DNA of 11,264 bases from Pseudomonadota bacterium (GTDB lineage Bacteria > Pseudomonadota > Gammaproteobacteria > Pseudomonadales > UBA5518). The notes beneath the pieces were generated by a model, which did no database searches, was not told the DNA's origin, and saw only the letters and a list, made by a program, of their open reading frames with translations. The first letter of the stretch is position 1. Every line of letters starts with the position of its first letter. Positions 1 through 5,732 of the stretch are shown in pieces. The position numbers were made by a program, and so were the translations under genes. The DNA lies in contig JAKJFB010000058.1 of the NCBI GenBank assembly GCA_022705125.1, positions 1 to 11,264 on the forward strand, read 5' to 3'.

Positions 1-136
1 GTGCGGGCAGCGCCAGCAGCATCGCCAGGCGCAGCGAGCGCTGCTGTGCGCGGCCCTCGTGCAGGGCGAACAGGTGCGATGCGAGGCTGGCCAGGTAAAA
101 GAGGCAGGCGGCGAGTCCGGAGAGAACCGTGGTCAT
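1..136 (-). CDS. CcsA/YpjD-type cytochrome c assembly family membrane protein (N-terminal part)
   Basis: This is the first 45 codons of a gene reading leftward out of the window, starting at the ATG complementary to 134-136. The peptide begins MTTVLSGLAACLFYLASLAS, a hydrophobic first membrane helix. A short polar stretch (HEGRAQQRS) follows, and then the start of a second hydrophobic segment (LRLAMLLALPA). A small multi-helix membrane protein of the CcsA/YpjD family, divergently transcribed from ffh, is the usual neighbour in pseudomonads and relatives. The identification therefore rests on position and hydropathy more than on motifs. The conserved haem-handling WWD-type motifs of this superfamily would lie outside the window. 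No strong Shine-Dalgarno sequence is visible before the ATG. The exact biochemical role of the YpjD branch is poorly known, so it should not be read as a proven cytochrome c haem lyase. Confidence 0.65.
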   Translation of the reverse strand, partial: MTTVLSGLAACLFYLASLASHLFALHEGRAQQRSLRLAMLLALPA

Positions 137-197
137 CGAAAGCACGCGGCGTCGGCATCCAGTGGTGGGCCGGGATCCAGGGCCCCGGGGAGCCGGT

Positions 198-226
198 AGT
201 CTAGCGAGCGCCGCCGCGGGCGTCAC
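198..226 (-). promoter_or_regulatory. Putative sigma70 promoter for the leftward CcsA-like gene
   Basis: On the minus strand a -35-like GTGACG (complement of 221-226) lies 17 bases from a -10-like TAGACT (complement of 198-203). Each matches the sigma70 consensus at four of six positions. The predicted start lies about 55 bases before the CcsA-like ATG. It sits back to back with the proposed ffh promoter. This is inference from motif and spacing only. Confidence 0.35.
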
Positions 227-235
227 CCCGCGCGC

Positions 236-264
236 TTCATGCGCCCGACTCGCTCGGGTATACT
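236..264 (+). promoter_or_regulatory. Putative sigma70 promoter of ffh
   Basis: A near-consensus -10 hexamer TATACT occupies 259-264. A weak -35-like TTCATG lies at 236-241, with a 17-base spacer. The -10 stands out from the very GC-rich surroundings. Transcription would start at about 270, giving a leader of about 44 bases before the ffh ATG at 314. It is inferred from the motif only. Confidence 0.5.
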
Positions 265-267
265 CGC

Positions 268-296
268 GCGCTGTTTTTCAGCGCCGCCCGTGGCGG
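268..296 (+). other. Two tandem stem-loops in the ffh 5' leader
   Basis: A perfect 6-bp stem GCGCTG/CAGCGC (268-273 with 279-284) closes a T5 loop. It is followed by a 5-bp stem CCGCC/GGCGG (284-288 with 292-296) around a 3-base loop; the two share base 284. If transcription starts near 270, the first stem lies at the 5' end of the mRNA. Short stems are frequent by chance in DNA this GC-rich, so a role in mRNA stability is only a guess. Confidence 0.25.
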
Positions 297-313
297 GACA
301 ACGGATCTGCAGC

Positions 314-1681
314 ATGTTCGACACCCTGAGTGAGCGCCTTTCAGAGACCCTGCGCCGGGTTGCCGGCAAGGCGACCCTGAGCGAGGACAACATCAAGGAC
401 ACGCTGCGCGAGGTGCGCCAGGCGCTGCTCGAGGCGGATGTCGCGTTGCCGGTGGTCAAGGACTTCATCGACCAGGTGCGCGAGCGCGCGGTCGGGCAGG
501 AGGTGATGAAGAGCCTGAGCCCTGGCCAGGCCTTCCTGCGGATCGTGCAGCTCGAGCTCGAGCGTGCGATGGGCACTGCCAACGAGACGCTCGACCTGGC
601 CACGCAGCCGCCCGCGGTGATCCTGATGGCCGGCCTGCAGGGCAGCGGCAAGACCACCAGCGCGGCGAAGCTCGCGCGCTGGCTGAAGGAAAAGGGCAAG
701 AAGGTGCTGATGGTCAGCGCCGACGTCTACCGCCCGGCGGCGATCCGCCAGCTCGAGACGCTGGCCGAGAGCGTCGGCGTCGGTTTCGTGCCGAGCCACG
801 AGGGCCAGCGTCCGCTGGACATCGCGCAGGGCGCGTTGCAGACCGCGCGCATCCAGTTCGCCGACGTGCTGATCGTCGACACCGCCGGCCGGCTCGCGAT
901 CGACGCGGCGATGATGCAGGAGATCCGCGACCTGCACGCGGCCGTCAAGCCGGTCGAGACGCTGTTCGTGGTCGACGCGATGACCGGCCAGGACGCGGCG
1001 CAGACCGCGCGCGCCTTCAACGAGGCGCTGCCACTGACCGGCGTGATCCTGTCCAAGGCGGACGCCGATTCGCGCGGCGGCGCGGCGCTGTCGGTGCGCG
1101 CGATCACCGGCAAGCCGATCAAGTTCCTCGGCGTTGGCGAGAAGACCGATGCGCTGGAACCCTTCTACCCCGACCGGATCGCCTCGCGCATCCTCGGCAT
1201 GGGCGACATCCTGTCGCTGATCGAGGAGGCCGAGCGCAAGCTCGACCGCGACAAGGCCGAGAAGCTCGCCAGGAAAATAAAGAAAGGCAAGGGCTTCGAT
1301 CTCGAGGATTTTCGCGACCAGCTGCAGCAGATGCGCGACATGGGCGGCATCAGCAGCATGCTCGACAAGCTGCCGGGCATGGGCGGGCTGGCGCAGATGG
1401 CGCAGCAGAAGGTCGATACGAAGATGTTCGTGCGCATGGAGGCGATCATCAATTCGATGACGCCGAAGGAGCGCGGTGACCCGGACATGCTGAACGGATC
1501 GCGCAAGCGCCGCATCACCGAAGGCTCCGGCACCACGATCCAGGACCTCAACCGCCTGTTGAAGCAGCACAAGCAGATGCAGAAGATGATGAAGAAGCTC
1601 GGCAACAAGAGCGCGATGCAGAACATGATGCGCGGGCTCGGGGGCATGATGCCACCCGGCGGGGGATTCCCGCGGCGGTAA
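314..1681 (+). CDS. ffh: Signal recognition particle protein Ffh (SRP54 GTPase)
   Basis: This is the protein subunit of the bacterial signal recognition particle. With 4.5S RNA it binds signal sequences of nascent inner-membrane proteins and, through paired GTP hydrolysis with FtsY, delivers ribosomes to the translocon. The 455 residues are close to the 453 of E. coli. The N-terminal helical bundle (about 1-95) precedes the G domain. That domain carries the P-loop GLQGSGKTT (107-115), the DVYRPAA insertion-box region (137-143), DTAGR (189-193) and the G4 region SKAD (247-250), followed by the conserved ITGKPIKFLGVGEK stretch. The methionine-rich M domain contains the RNA-binding SRKRR helix-turn-helix and ends in a Met/Gly-rich tail. 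The ATG at 314 was chosen because MFDTLSERL is the family N-terminus; the open frame further upstream is noncoding. The Shine-Dalgarno signal is weak. The G4 region reads SKADADSRGG where TKxDGDxRGG is usual. Confidence 0.98.
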   Translation: MFDTLSERLSETLRRVAGKATLSEDNIKDTLREVRQALLEADVALPVVKDFIDQVRERAVGQEVMKSLSPGQAFLRIVQLELERAMGTANETLDLATQPPAVILMAGLQGSGKTTSAAKLARWLKEKGKKVLMVSADVYRPAAIRQLETLAESVGVGFVPSHEGQRPLDIAQGALQTARIQFADVLIVDTAGRLAIDAAMMQEIRDLHAAVKPVETLFVVDAMTGQDAAQTARAFNEALPLTGVILSKADADSRGGAALSVRAITGKPIKFLGVGEKTDALEPFYPDRIASRILGMGDILSLIEEAERKLDRDKAEKLARKIKKGKGFDLEDFRDQLQQMRDMGGISSMLDKLPGMGGLAQMAQQKVDTKMFVRMEAIINSMTPKERGDPDMLNGSRKRRITEGSGTTIQDLNRLLKQHKQMQKMMKKLGNKSAMQNMMRGLGGMMPPGGGFPRR

Positions 1682-1717
1682 AAATCCGCATACCTCGGGG
1701 CGGGTGTCCGCAACTGT

Positions 1718-1745
1718 TTCAAATACAAGTGCTTTCTCTTAGAAT
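1718..1745 (+). promoter_or_regulatory. Putative promoter of the rpsP-rimM-trmD-rplS operon
   Basis: The ffh-rpsP gap contains a locally AT-rich patch. It holds a -35-like TTCAAA (1718-1723), a 16-base spacer and a -10-like TAGAAT (1740-1745, five of six consensus bases). No other part of the 148-base gap is as AT-rich. The mRNA leader would run about 78 bases to the rpsP ATG at 1830. There is no clear terminator after ffh, so some readthrough into the operon is likely. Inferred from motif and position. Confidence 0.5.
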
Positions 1746-1829
1746 GCTCGCCCTTTGTGGGGCCGGCGGCGTGTGGCGGCTGGCGTCGGCAACGGCGAAT
1801 CCCCTGGGATCAACGGCAGGAACCTTGTC

Positions 1830-2090
1830 ATGGTAACGATCAGACTTTCACGTGTAGGCGCCAAGAAGCGTCCGTTCTATCAGGTCACGGTGACCGACAG
1901 CCGCAGCGCACGCGACGGCCGCTTCATCGAGCGCGTAGGGTTCTTCAACCCGATCGCCAGCGGCAAGGAAGAGCGCCTGCGTCTCGACCACGCCCGTATC
2001 GATTTCTGGGTGAAGCAGGGCGCGCAGCTGTCCGACCGCGTGGCGCAGCTGGTGCAGGAAAGCGCCAGGAAGGGCGCGCAGGCGGCCTGA
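1830..2090 (+). CDS. rpsP: 30S ribosomal protein S16
   Basis: S16 is a primary-binding protein of the 30S subunit body that helps fold the 5' domain of 16S rRNA. The 86-residue product starts [18 protein letters not shown], the diagnostic S16 N-terminus. It continues with the conserved [14 protein letters not shown] and VGFFNP segments and a positively charged C-terminus; E. coli S16 has 82 residues. The ATG at 1830 follows an AGGAA ribosome-binding site at about 1818-1822 and matches the family start exactly, so the longer open frame from 1755 is not used. This is the first gene of the S16-RimM-TrmD-L19 operon, with rimM beginning 9 bases after its stop codon. Confidence 0.98.
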   Translation: MVTIRLSRVGAKKRPFYQVTVTDSRSARDGRFIERVGFFNPIASGKEERLRLDHARIDFWVKQGAQLSDRVAQLVQESARKGAQAA

Positions 2091-2099
2091 CAGGCTGTC

Positions 2100-2645
2100 G
2101 TGAACACTCCCGCCGACAGCGATCTGGTGGTGCTGGGTCGCATCAGCGGGGTGTATGGCATCAAGGGTTGGCTGAAGGTCTGGTCCTTCACCGACCCGCT
2201 CGAGGGAATACTCGATTACCCGGCGTGGCACCTGAAGACCGCGACGGGCTGGGACGTCCGCGAGATCGACGCCGGGCGCCGCCAGGGCAAGGGCATCGTG
2301 GTGCACCTGCCGGGCTGCGACGACCGCGACCAGGCGCAGCAGTTCCTGCAGGCCGAGATCGCGGTGCCGCGGGCGGCACTGCCGGAACTGGACGACGGCG
2401 AGTTTTACTGGAACGAGCTCGAGGGGTTGCAGGTGCGGGCGCGGCTGGCAGACGGCACCACGGTGCTGCTGGGTCGCCTCGACCACCTGATGGAGACCGG
2501 GGCCAATGACGTGCTGGTGGTGCGTGCCTGCGACGGCAGCCTCGATCAGCGCGAGCGGCTGATTCCCTGGATCCCTGACGAGGTGATCCTGGCGGTGGAC
2601 CGCGCGCGGCGCGAGCTGCTGGTCGACTGGGACCCGGAGTTTTGA
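2100..2645 (+). CDS. rimM: 16S rRNA processing protein RimM
   Basis: RimM is a 30S assembly factor that binds S19 and the 16S 3' domain and is needed for efficient head maturation. The 181 residues compare with 182 in E. coli. The N-terminal RimM domain shows [20 protein letters not shown] (about 12-31). The C-terminal PRC-barrel begins around [14 protein letters not shown] and ends with [13 protein letters not shown] and a strand reading LLVDWDPEF, all typical. Translation begins at a GTG 9 bases after the rpsP stop, with a modest ACAGG ribosome-binding sequence just ahead (2090-2094); the product starts (M)[14 protein letters not shown]. Close packing behind rpsP suggests translational coupling. 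In E. coli RimM and TrmD are made at far lower levels than S16 and L19, and the weak start here is consistent with that. Confidence 0.96.
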   Translation: MNTPADSDLVVLGRISGVYGIKGWLKVWSFTDPLEGILDYPAWHLKTATGWDVREIDAGRRQGKGIVVHLPGCDDRDQAQQFLQAEIAVPRAALPELDDGEFYWNELEGLQVRARLADGTTVLLGRLDHLMETGANDVLVVRACDGSLDQRERLIPWIPDEVILAVDRARRELLVDWDPEF

Positions 2646-2664
2646 CCCGCGAGGCACGACAGTC

Positions 2665-3357
2665 ATGTTGCGCGTCGCGGTGGTGACGATTTTTCCGGAG
2701 ATGTTCGATGCCCTGACCGGGCACGGCATCTCGGGGCGGGCCTGCCGCGAGGGGCTCGTGGAGCTGCGCTGCTGGAACCCGCGCGACTACGCGAGCGACC
2801 GGCACAGGTCGGTCGATGACCGGCCCTACGGCGGCGGGCCCGGCATGCTGATGATGGCGCCGCCGCTGTGCGCGGCGATCCGCGACGCGAAGCGCTCGCT
2901 GGGCGAGGGTGCGCGGGTGATCTACCTGTCGCCGCAGGGCGCGCCGCTGACGCAGCGGCGCGTCGAGGAACTGGCGGCTGGCGGGCCGCTCGCGCTGGTT
3001 GCGGGCCGCTACGAGGGCGTCGACGAGCGCGTGATCGAGAGCGAGGTCGACGAGGAACTTTCACTCGGCGACTACGTGCTGAGCGGTGGCGAGCTGCCGG
3101 CGATGGTGCTGCTCGATGCGATGATCCGGCTGTTGCCGGGTGCGCTCGGGCACGGCGAGTCGGCGGCGCAGGATTCGTTTGCAGAGGGGCTGCTCGACTG
3201 CCCCCACTACACGCGGCCCGAGGTCTTCGAGGGGCGCGGGGTGCCGCCGGTGCTGCTGAGCGGCAACCACGAACGCATCAGGGCCTGGCGCCACGAGCAG
3301 GCTACGGCACGAACCCGGTCGCGCAGGCCGGATCTGCTGGCGAAGGGTGAGGATTGA
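2665..3357 (+). CDS. trmD: tRNA (guanine-N1-)-methyltransferase TrmD, short form
   Basis: TrmD methylates N1 of G37 next to the anticodon of tRNAs reading CNN-type codons, using S-adenosylmethionine, and prevents +1 frameshifting. The trefoil-knot SPOUT signature is intact: [13 protein letters not shown] (52-64), YLSPQG (87-92), GRYEGVDER (114-122) and [11 protein letters not shown] (133-143). The catalytic-region arginine of DAMIR (155) and the aspartate of [18 protein letters not shown] (170) are also present, followed by [10 protein letters not shown]. The ATG at 2665 gives [14 protein letters not shown], the family start. The protein stops at 230 residues directly after [12 protein letters not shown]. 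coli TrmD (255) continues with about 25 further residues. None of the tail is recognisable in other frames downstream, so this looks like a naturally short form rather than a frameshift. It sits 19 bases after rimM. Confidence 0.97.
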   Translation: MLRVAVVTIFPEMFDALTGHGISGRACREGLVELRCWNPRDYASDRHRSVDDRPYGGGPGMLMMAPPLCAAIRDAKRSLGEGARVIYLSPQGAPLTQRRVEELAAGGPLALVAGRYEGVDERVIESEVDEELSLGDYVLSGGELPAMVLLDAMIRLLPGALGHGESAAQDSFAEGLLDCPHYTRPEVFEGRGVPPVLLSGNHERIRAWRHEQATARTRSRRPDLLAKGED

Positions 3358-3387
3358 GGGGCAGCGCCCCGGGGGCGTTGCGCAACG
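3358..3387 (+). other. Inverted repeats in the trmD-rplS gap
   Basis: Immediately after the trmD stop lies a hairpin-forming GGGGC-AGC-GCCCC (3358-3370). A 12-base perfect palindrome, CGTTGCGCAACG (3376-3387), follows at once. There is no T-run, so this is not an intrinsic terminator. The remaining bases to 3438 carry only the AGGA ribosome-binding site of rplS. The elements could affect mRNA processing or the differing yields of TrmD and L19, but that is conjecture. Confidence 0.3.
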
Positions 3388-3438
3388 GGCAAGGGGCTGC
3401 GCCAGAGTGCGCGGTTTGGATCAACTGAGGAACAGGTC

Positions 3439-3807
3439 ATGCAGAACACTATCATTGGACAGCTCGAAGCCGAGCAAATGGGCAAGAACGTGCCGGATTT
3501 CTCGCCGGGCGACACGGTGGTCGTGGACGTGCGCGTGGTCGAAGGCGACCGCGAGCGTCTGCAGGCCTACGAAGGCGTCGTGATCGGCAAGCGCAACCGG
3601 GGTCTGAACTCGGCGTTCACCGTGCGCAAGATCTCGCACGGCGTGGGCGTGGAGCGTACGTTCCAGACCTACAGCCCGACGGTTGCCAATATCCAGGTCA
3701 AGCGTCGCGGCGACGTGCGCCAGGCGAAGCTGTACTACCTGCGCGAACTGAGCGGCAAGGCAGCGCGCATCAAGGAAAAGCTCACGTCCAAGGCGAGCGC
3801 GGAATAA
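3439..3807 (+). CDS. rplS: 50S ribosomal protein L19
   Basis: L19 lies at the 30S-50S interface of the large subunit. The 122-residue product carries the family core: [61 protein letters not shown] and [28 protein letters not shown] short lysine/serine-rich tail (LTSKASAE) makes it slightly longer than the roughly 115 residues usual in proteobacteria. The ATG at 3439 follows a good GAGGAA ribosome-binding site at about 3427-3432. It is the last gene of the S16 operon, and a strong intrinsic terminator begins 20 bases beyond its stop codon. Confidence 0.98.
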   Translation: MQNTIIGQLEAEQMGKNVPDFSPGDTVVVDVRVVEGDRERLQAYEGVVIGKRNRGLNSAFTVRKISHGVGVERTFQTYSPTVANIQVKRRGDVRQAKLYYLRELSGKAARIKEKLTSKASAE

Positions 3808-3826
3808 GCGGCACTGTCGCTGGCGG

Positions 3827-3855
3827 AAAAGGTGGCGCAAGCCACCTTTTTTGTT
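3827..3855 (+). terminator. Intrinsic terminator closing the rpsP-rplS operon
   Basis: A perfect 10-bp stem AAAAGGTGGC/GCCACCTTTT (3827-3836 with 3841-3850) is capped by a GCAA (GNRA) tetraloop at 3837-3840. The strand continues TTGTT, so the transcript would end in a run of six U, one G and two U. This is the clearest structural signal in the window. The xerD start codon lies only about 11 bases further on. Confidence 0.93.
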
Positions 3856-3865
3856 GCACCTTCCG

Positions 3866-4765
3866 ATGCCCGCACATGCCGCCGACGCAGCGATCGAGCA
3901 ATTCCTCGATGCGCTGTGGATGGAGAAGGGCCTGAGCGCGAACACGCTGCTCGCGTATCGCCACGATCTCGAGGCCTTCGCGGGATGGCTGGCGCCGCGC
4001 GGGCTGGCGCTCGACGCAGCGGATCGCGTCGCGATCCTCGACTACCTCGCCGACGGCCTGCGTGCCGGCAAGTCGGCGCGCAGCGCGGCGCGCTTGCTGT
4101 CGTGCCTGCGCAATTTCTATCGCCACCTGCTGCGCGAGGGTCGTATTGCCGCGGACCCGACGCTGCAGGTGCAGAGCCCGCGCATCGGCCGCGCGCTGCC
4201 GCGCAGCCTCGGCGAGGACGACGTCGACCGCCTGCTCGCGGCGCCCGATACCGCCACCGCGATCGGCCTGCGCGACCGGGCGATGCTCGAGCTGCTGTAT
4301 GCCTGTGGACTGCGCGTCAGCGAACTGGTGACGCTGGAGCTGGGGCGGGTCAATCTCGGGCAGGGCGTGGTGCGCATCGTGGGCAAGGGCGCGCGCGAGC
4401 GGCTGGTGCCGGTCGGGGACGAGGCGCTTGCGTGGCTCGCGCGCTACCTGCGCGAGGCACGGGGACAACTGGTGCCGCAGGGCAGCACCACGATGCTGTT
4501 CCCGGGCCGTGGTGGCGCAGCGCTGACCCGCCAGGCCTTCTGGCACCGGATCAAGCAGCACGCCGCGGCGGCGGGCATCACGAAGCCGTTGTCGCCGCAC
4601 ACGCTGCGCCACGCCTTCGCGACGCACCTGCTGAACCACGGCGCGGACCTGCGCGTGGTGCAGATGCTGCTCGGGCACAGCGATCTCTCGACCACGCAGA
4701 TCTACACGCACGTGGCGCGCGAGCGCCTGAAGCAGTTGCACGCGGCGCACCATCCGCGCGGATGA
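3866..4765 (+). CDS. xerD: Site-specific tyrosine recombinase XerD
   Basis: XerD, with XerC, resolves chromosome dimers at the dif site under control of FtsK. The 299 residues match the 298 of E. coli XerD, and the sequence is XerD-like rather than XerC-like: AAIEQFLDALWMEKGLSANT near the N-terminus and the LHAAHHPRG C-terminal end. The N-terminal SAM-like DNA-binding domain spans about 8-95 and the catalytic domain about 110-290. All catalytic residues are visible: R150 (GLRVSEL), K174 (GKGARERL), H245 and R248 (LSPHTLRHAF), H271 (LLGHSDLSTT) and the nucleophile Y280 (QIYTHV). The ATG at 3866 is preferred because an in-frame TTG at 3851 lies inside the U-tract of the terminator. No Shine-Dalgarno sequence precedes the ATG, and no promoter of its own is evident between the terminator and the gene. 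Confidence 0.97.
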   Translation: MPAHAADAAIEQFLDALWMEKGLSANTLLAYRHDLEAFAGWLAPRGLALDAADRVAILDYLADGLRAGKSARSAARLLSCLRNFYRHLLREGRIAADPTLQVQSPRIGRALPRSLGEDDVDRLLAAPDTATAIGLRDRAMLELLYACGLRVSELVTLELGRVNLGQGVVRIVGKGARERLVPVGDEALAWLARYLREARGQLVPQGSTTMLFPGRGGAALTRQAFWHRIKQHAAAAGITKPLSPHTLRHAFATHLLNHGADLRVVQMLLGHSDLSTTQIYTHVARERLKQLHAAHHPRG

Positions 4766-4834
4766 GGCGTTGAACCAAAAACCAGCGGCGGTTTCCAACC
4801 CGCAGCAATCAACGGCAAAGAGGGAGTTCACGTG

Positions 4835-5578
4835 ATGGTATTCGCGAAGTTGCAGCGCCTCATCGGCGGTGTCCTGCTGGGTGGCATGATCATGGGTGCG
4901 GGCGCCCGCGCGGAGGATCCGCAGGCCGAGGTCATCCTGAAGGCGCTCAGCGCCGCGCGCCCGGACCTGCAGTACGAGCAGCCGCGCCCGAGCCCCGTGG
5001 CGGGCCTCTACGAGGTGCAGGTCAAGGGCGGCCCGCTGCTCTACATCGACGCCGACGGCAGTCACTTCATCGCCGGCGACCTGTTCGCGGTGCAGAAATC
5101 GGGCTTCGTGAACCTGGCCGAGCAGGGCCGGCAGAAGGAGCGCGCCGAGCTCATCGCCGCGGTGAAGCCCGAGGACATGATCATCTTCGCGCCCGAGAAT
5201 CCCAAGGCGACGATCGCGGTGTTCACCGACGTCGACTGCGGCTACTGCCGCAAGCTGCACAGCGAAGTCGCCGAGCTGAACGCGCTGGGCATCGCGGTGC
5301 ACTACCTGGCGTTTCCGCGCGCGGGCCTGGGCTCGCCGTCCTTTCGCAAGATCGCCAGTGCCTGGTGCGCCAAGGACCCCGGTGCGGCGCTCACCAGTCT
5401 CAAGAACGGCGAGGAGATCCCCGAGAATGTCTGCGCCGACAACCCGGTCGCCGCGCAGATGCTGCTCGGCGAGCAGGTCGGCGTGAACGGCACGCCGGCG
5501 CTGGTGCTCGAGGACGGCACGCTGGTGCCCGGTTACCGTCCGGCGAAGGATCTGGCGAAGCTGCTCGGTATCGAGTGA
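4835..5578 (+). CDS. dsbC: Periplasmic thiol:disulfide isomerase DsbC
   Basis: DsbC corrects non-native disulfides in the periplasm and is kept reduced by DsbD. A signal peptide is clear (MVFAKLQRLIGGVLLGGMIMG, with likely cleavage after ARA near residue 26). The N-terminal dimerisation domain (about 27-90) is followed by a linker helix and the thioredoxin-fold domain. That domain contains FTDVDCGYCRKLH, so the active site is C135-G-Y-C138 as in E. coli DsbC. It also has a second cysteine pair (C178, C200) matching the structural disulfide, and the cis-proline motif GTP (P221). An AGGGAG ribosome-binding site at 4821-4826 lies 8 bases before the ATG at 4835; a GTG one codon earlier (4832) is a less likely start. 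The 247 residues fit a precursor. It lies 69 bases after xerD, a pairing seen widely in gammaproteobacteria. Confidence 0.96.
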   Translation: MVFAKLQRLIGGVLLGGMIMGAGARAEDPQAEVILKALSAARPDLQYEQPRPSPVAGLYEVQVKGGPLLYIDADGSHFIAGDLFAVQKSGFVNLAEQGRQKERAELIAAVKPEDMIIFAPENPKATIAVFTDVDCGYCRKLHSEVAELNALGIAVHYLAFPRAGLGSPSFRKIASAWCAKDPGAALTSLKNGEEIPENVCADNPVAAQMLLGEQVGVNGTPALVLEDGTLVPGYRPAKDLAKLLGIE

Positions 5579-5610
5579 GCGCAGCGGCGCGCGCGGGTGC
5601 GCCCGGCGCG

Positions 5611-5639
5611 GTGATTCGGGATGCAAGTCCTGCTATGAT
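5611..5639 (+). promoter_or_regulatory. Putative extended -10 promoter for the hom-thrC module
   Basis: TATGAT at 5634-5639 is preceded by TGC, forming an extended -10 element (TGN-TATGAT). A weak -35-like GTGATT lies at 5611-5616 with a 17-base spacer. Transcription from about 5646 would give a leader of about 87 bases containing the stem-loops described at 5659-5710. Motif-based inference. Confidence 0.5.
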
Positions 5640-5658
5640 CGCGCGCCTCGTAATCCGT

Positions 5659-5710
5659 GCCCGGCCGGGCGCAGCACCCGCTGCGCCCGCCACGCCCTGC
5701 GTGGCCGGGC
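5659..5710 (+). promoter_or_regulatory. Predicted three-way-junction RNA structure in the hom 5' leader
   Basis: An 8-bp outer helix pairs GCCCGGCC (5659-5666) with GGCCGGGC (5703-5710). It encloses a hairpin of 9 bp (GGGCGCAGC at 5667-5675 with GCTGCGCCC at 5680-5688, loop ACCC) and a second of up to 6 bp (CCACGC at 5690-5695 with GCGTGG at 5699-5704, loop CCT). The second hairpin shares its last two bases with the outer helix, so they compete there. The fold ends 8 bases before the AGGAG ribosome-binding site of hom. There is no T-run, so it is not a terminator as it stands, and there is no Thr/Ile-rich leader peptide. A regulatory role is inference; GC richness inflates pairing. Confidence 0.4.
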
Positions 5711-5718
5711 CATCATGC

Positions 5719-5723
5719 AGGAG
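5719..5723 (+). promoter_or_regulatory. Ribosome-binding site deciding a TTG start for hom
   Basis: AGGAG lies 9 bases upstream of the TTG at 5733. It lies downstream of, and inside the reading frame from, the ATG at 5715, which has no Shine-Dalgarno sequence. The TTG start gives (M)DPIRVGICGFGTVGSG, which aligns with the usual Hom N-terminus without an extension. Confidence 0.7.
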
Positions 5724-5732
5724 CAGTTTTTC

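Noticed and set aside
1..329. Plus-strand small open frames at 1-204 and 129-329
   Set aside because: The first is antisense to the CcsA-like gene and the second spans the divergent promoter region. Both are Arg/Gly/Ala-rich with no ribosome-binding site or homology.
341..1570. A 409-codon open frame on the minus strand opposite ffh
   Set aside because: It is the complement of a strongly conserved Ffh gene in GC-rich DNA. The predicted peptide is low-complexity (Arg, Leu, His and Ala rich) with no family resemblance.
4766..4834. Hairpin and promoter in the xerD-dsbC gap
   Set aside because: There is a short AAACC/GGTTT stem, a CGTTGA/TCAACG pair and a TTGAAC -35-like box. The stem is only 5 bp with no T-run, and no -10-like hexamer lies at proper spacing.
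3782..5626. A 614-codon minus-strand open frame opposite xerD and dsbC
   Set aside because: It lies antisense to two well-identified genes plus the terminator, with an Arg/Ala/His-rich composition typical of shadow frames and no recognisable domain.
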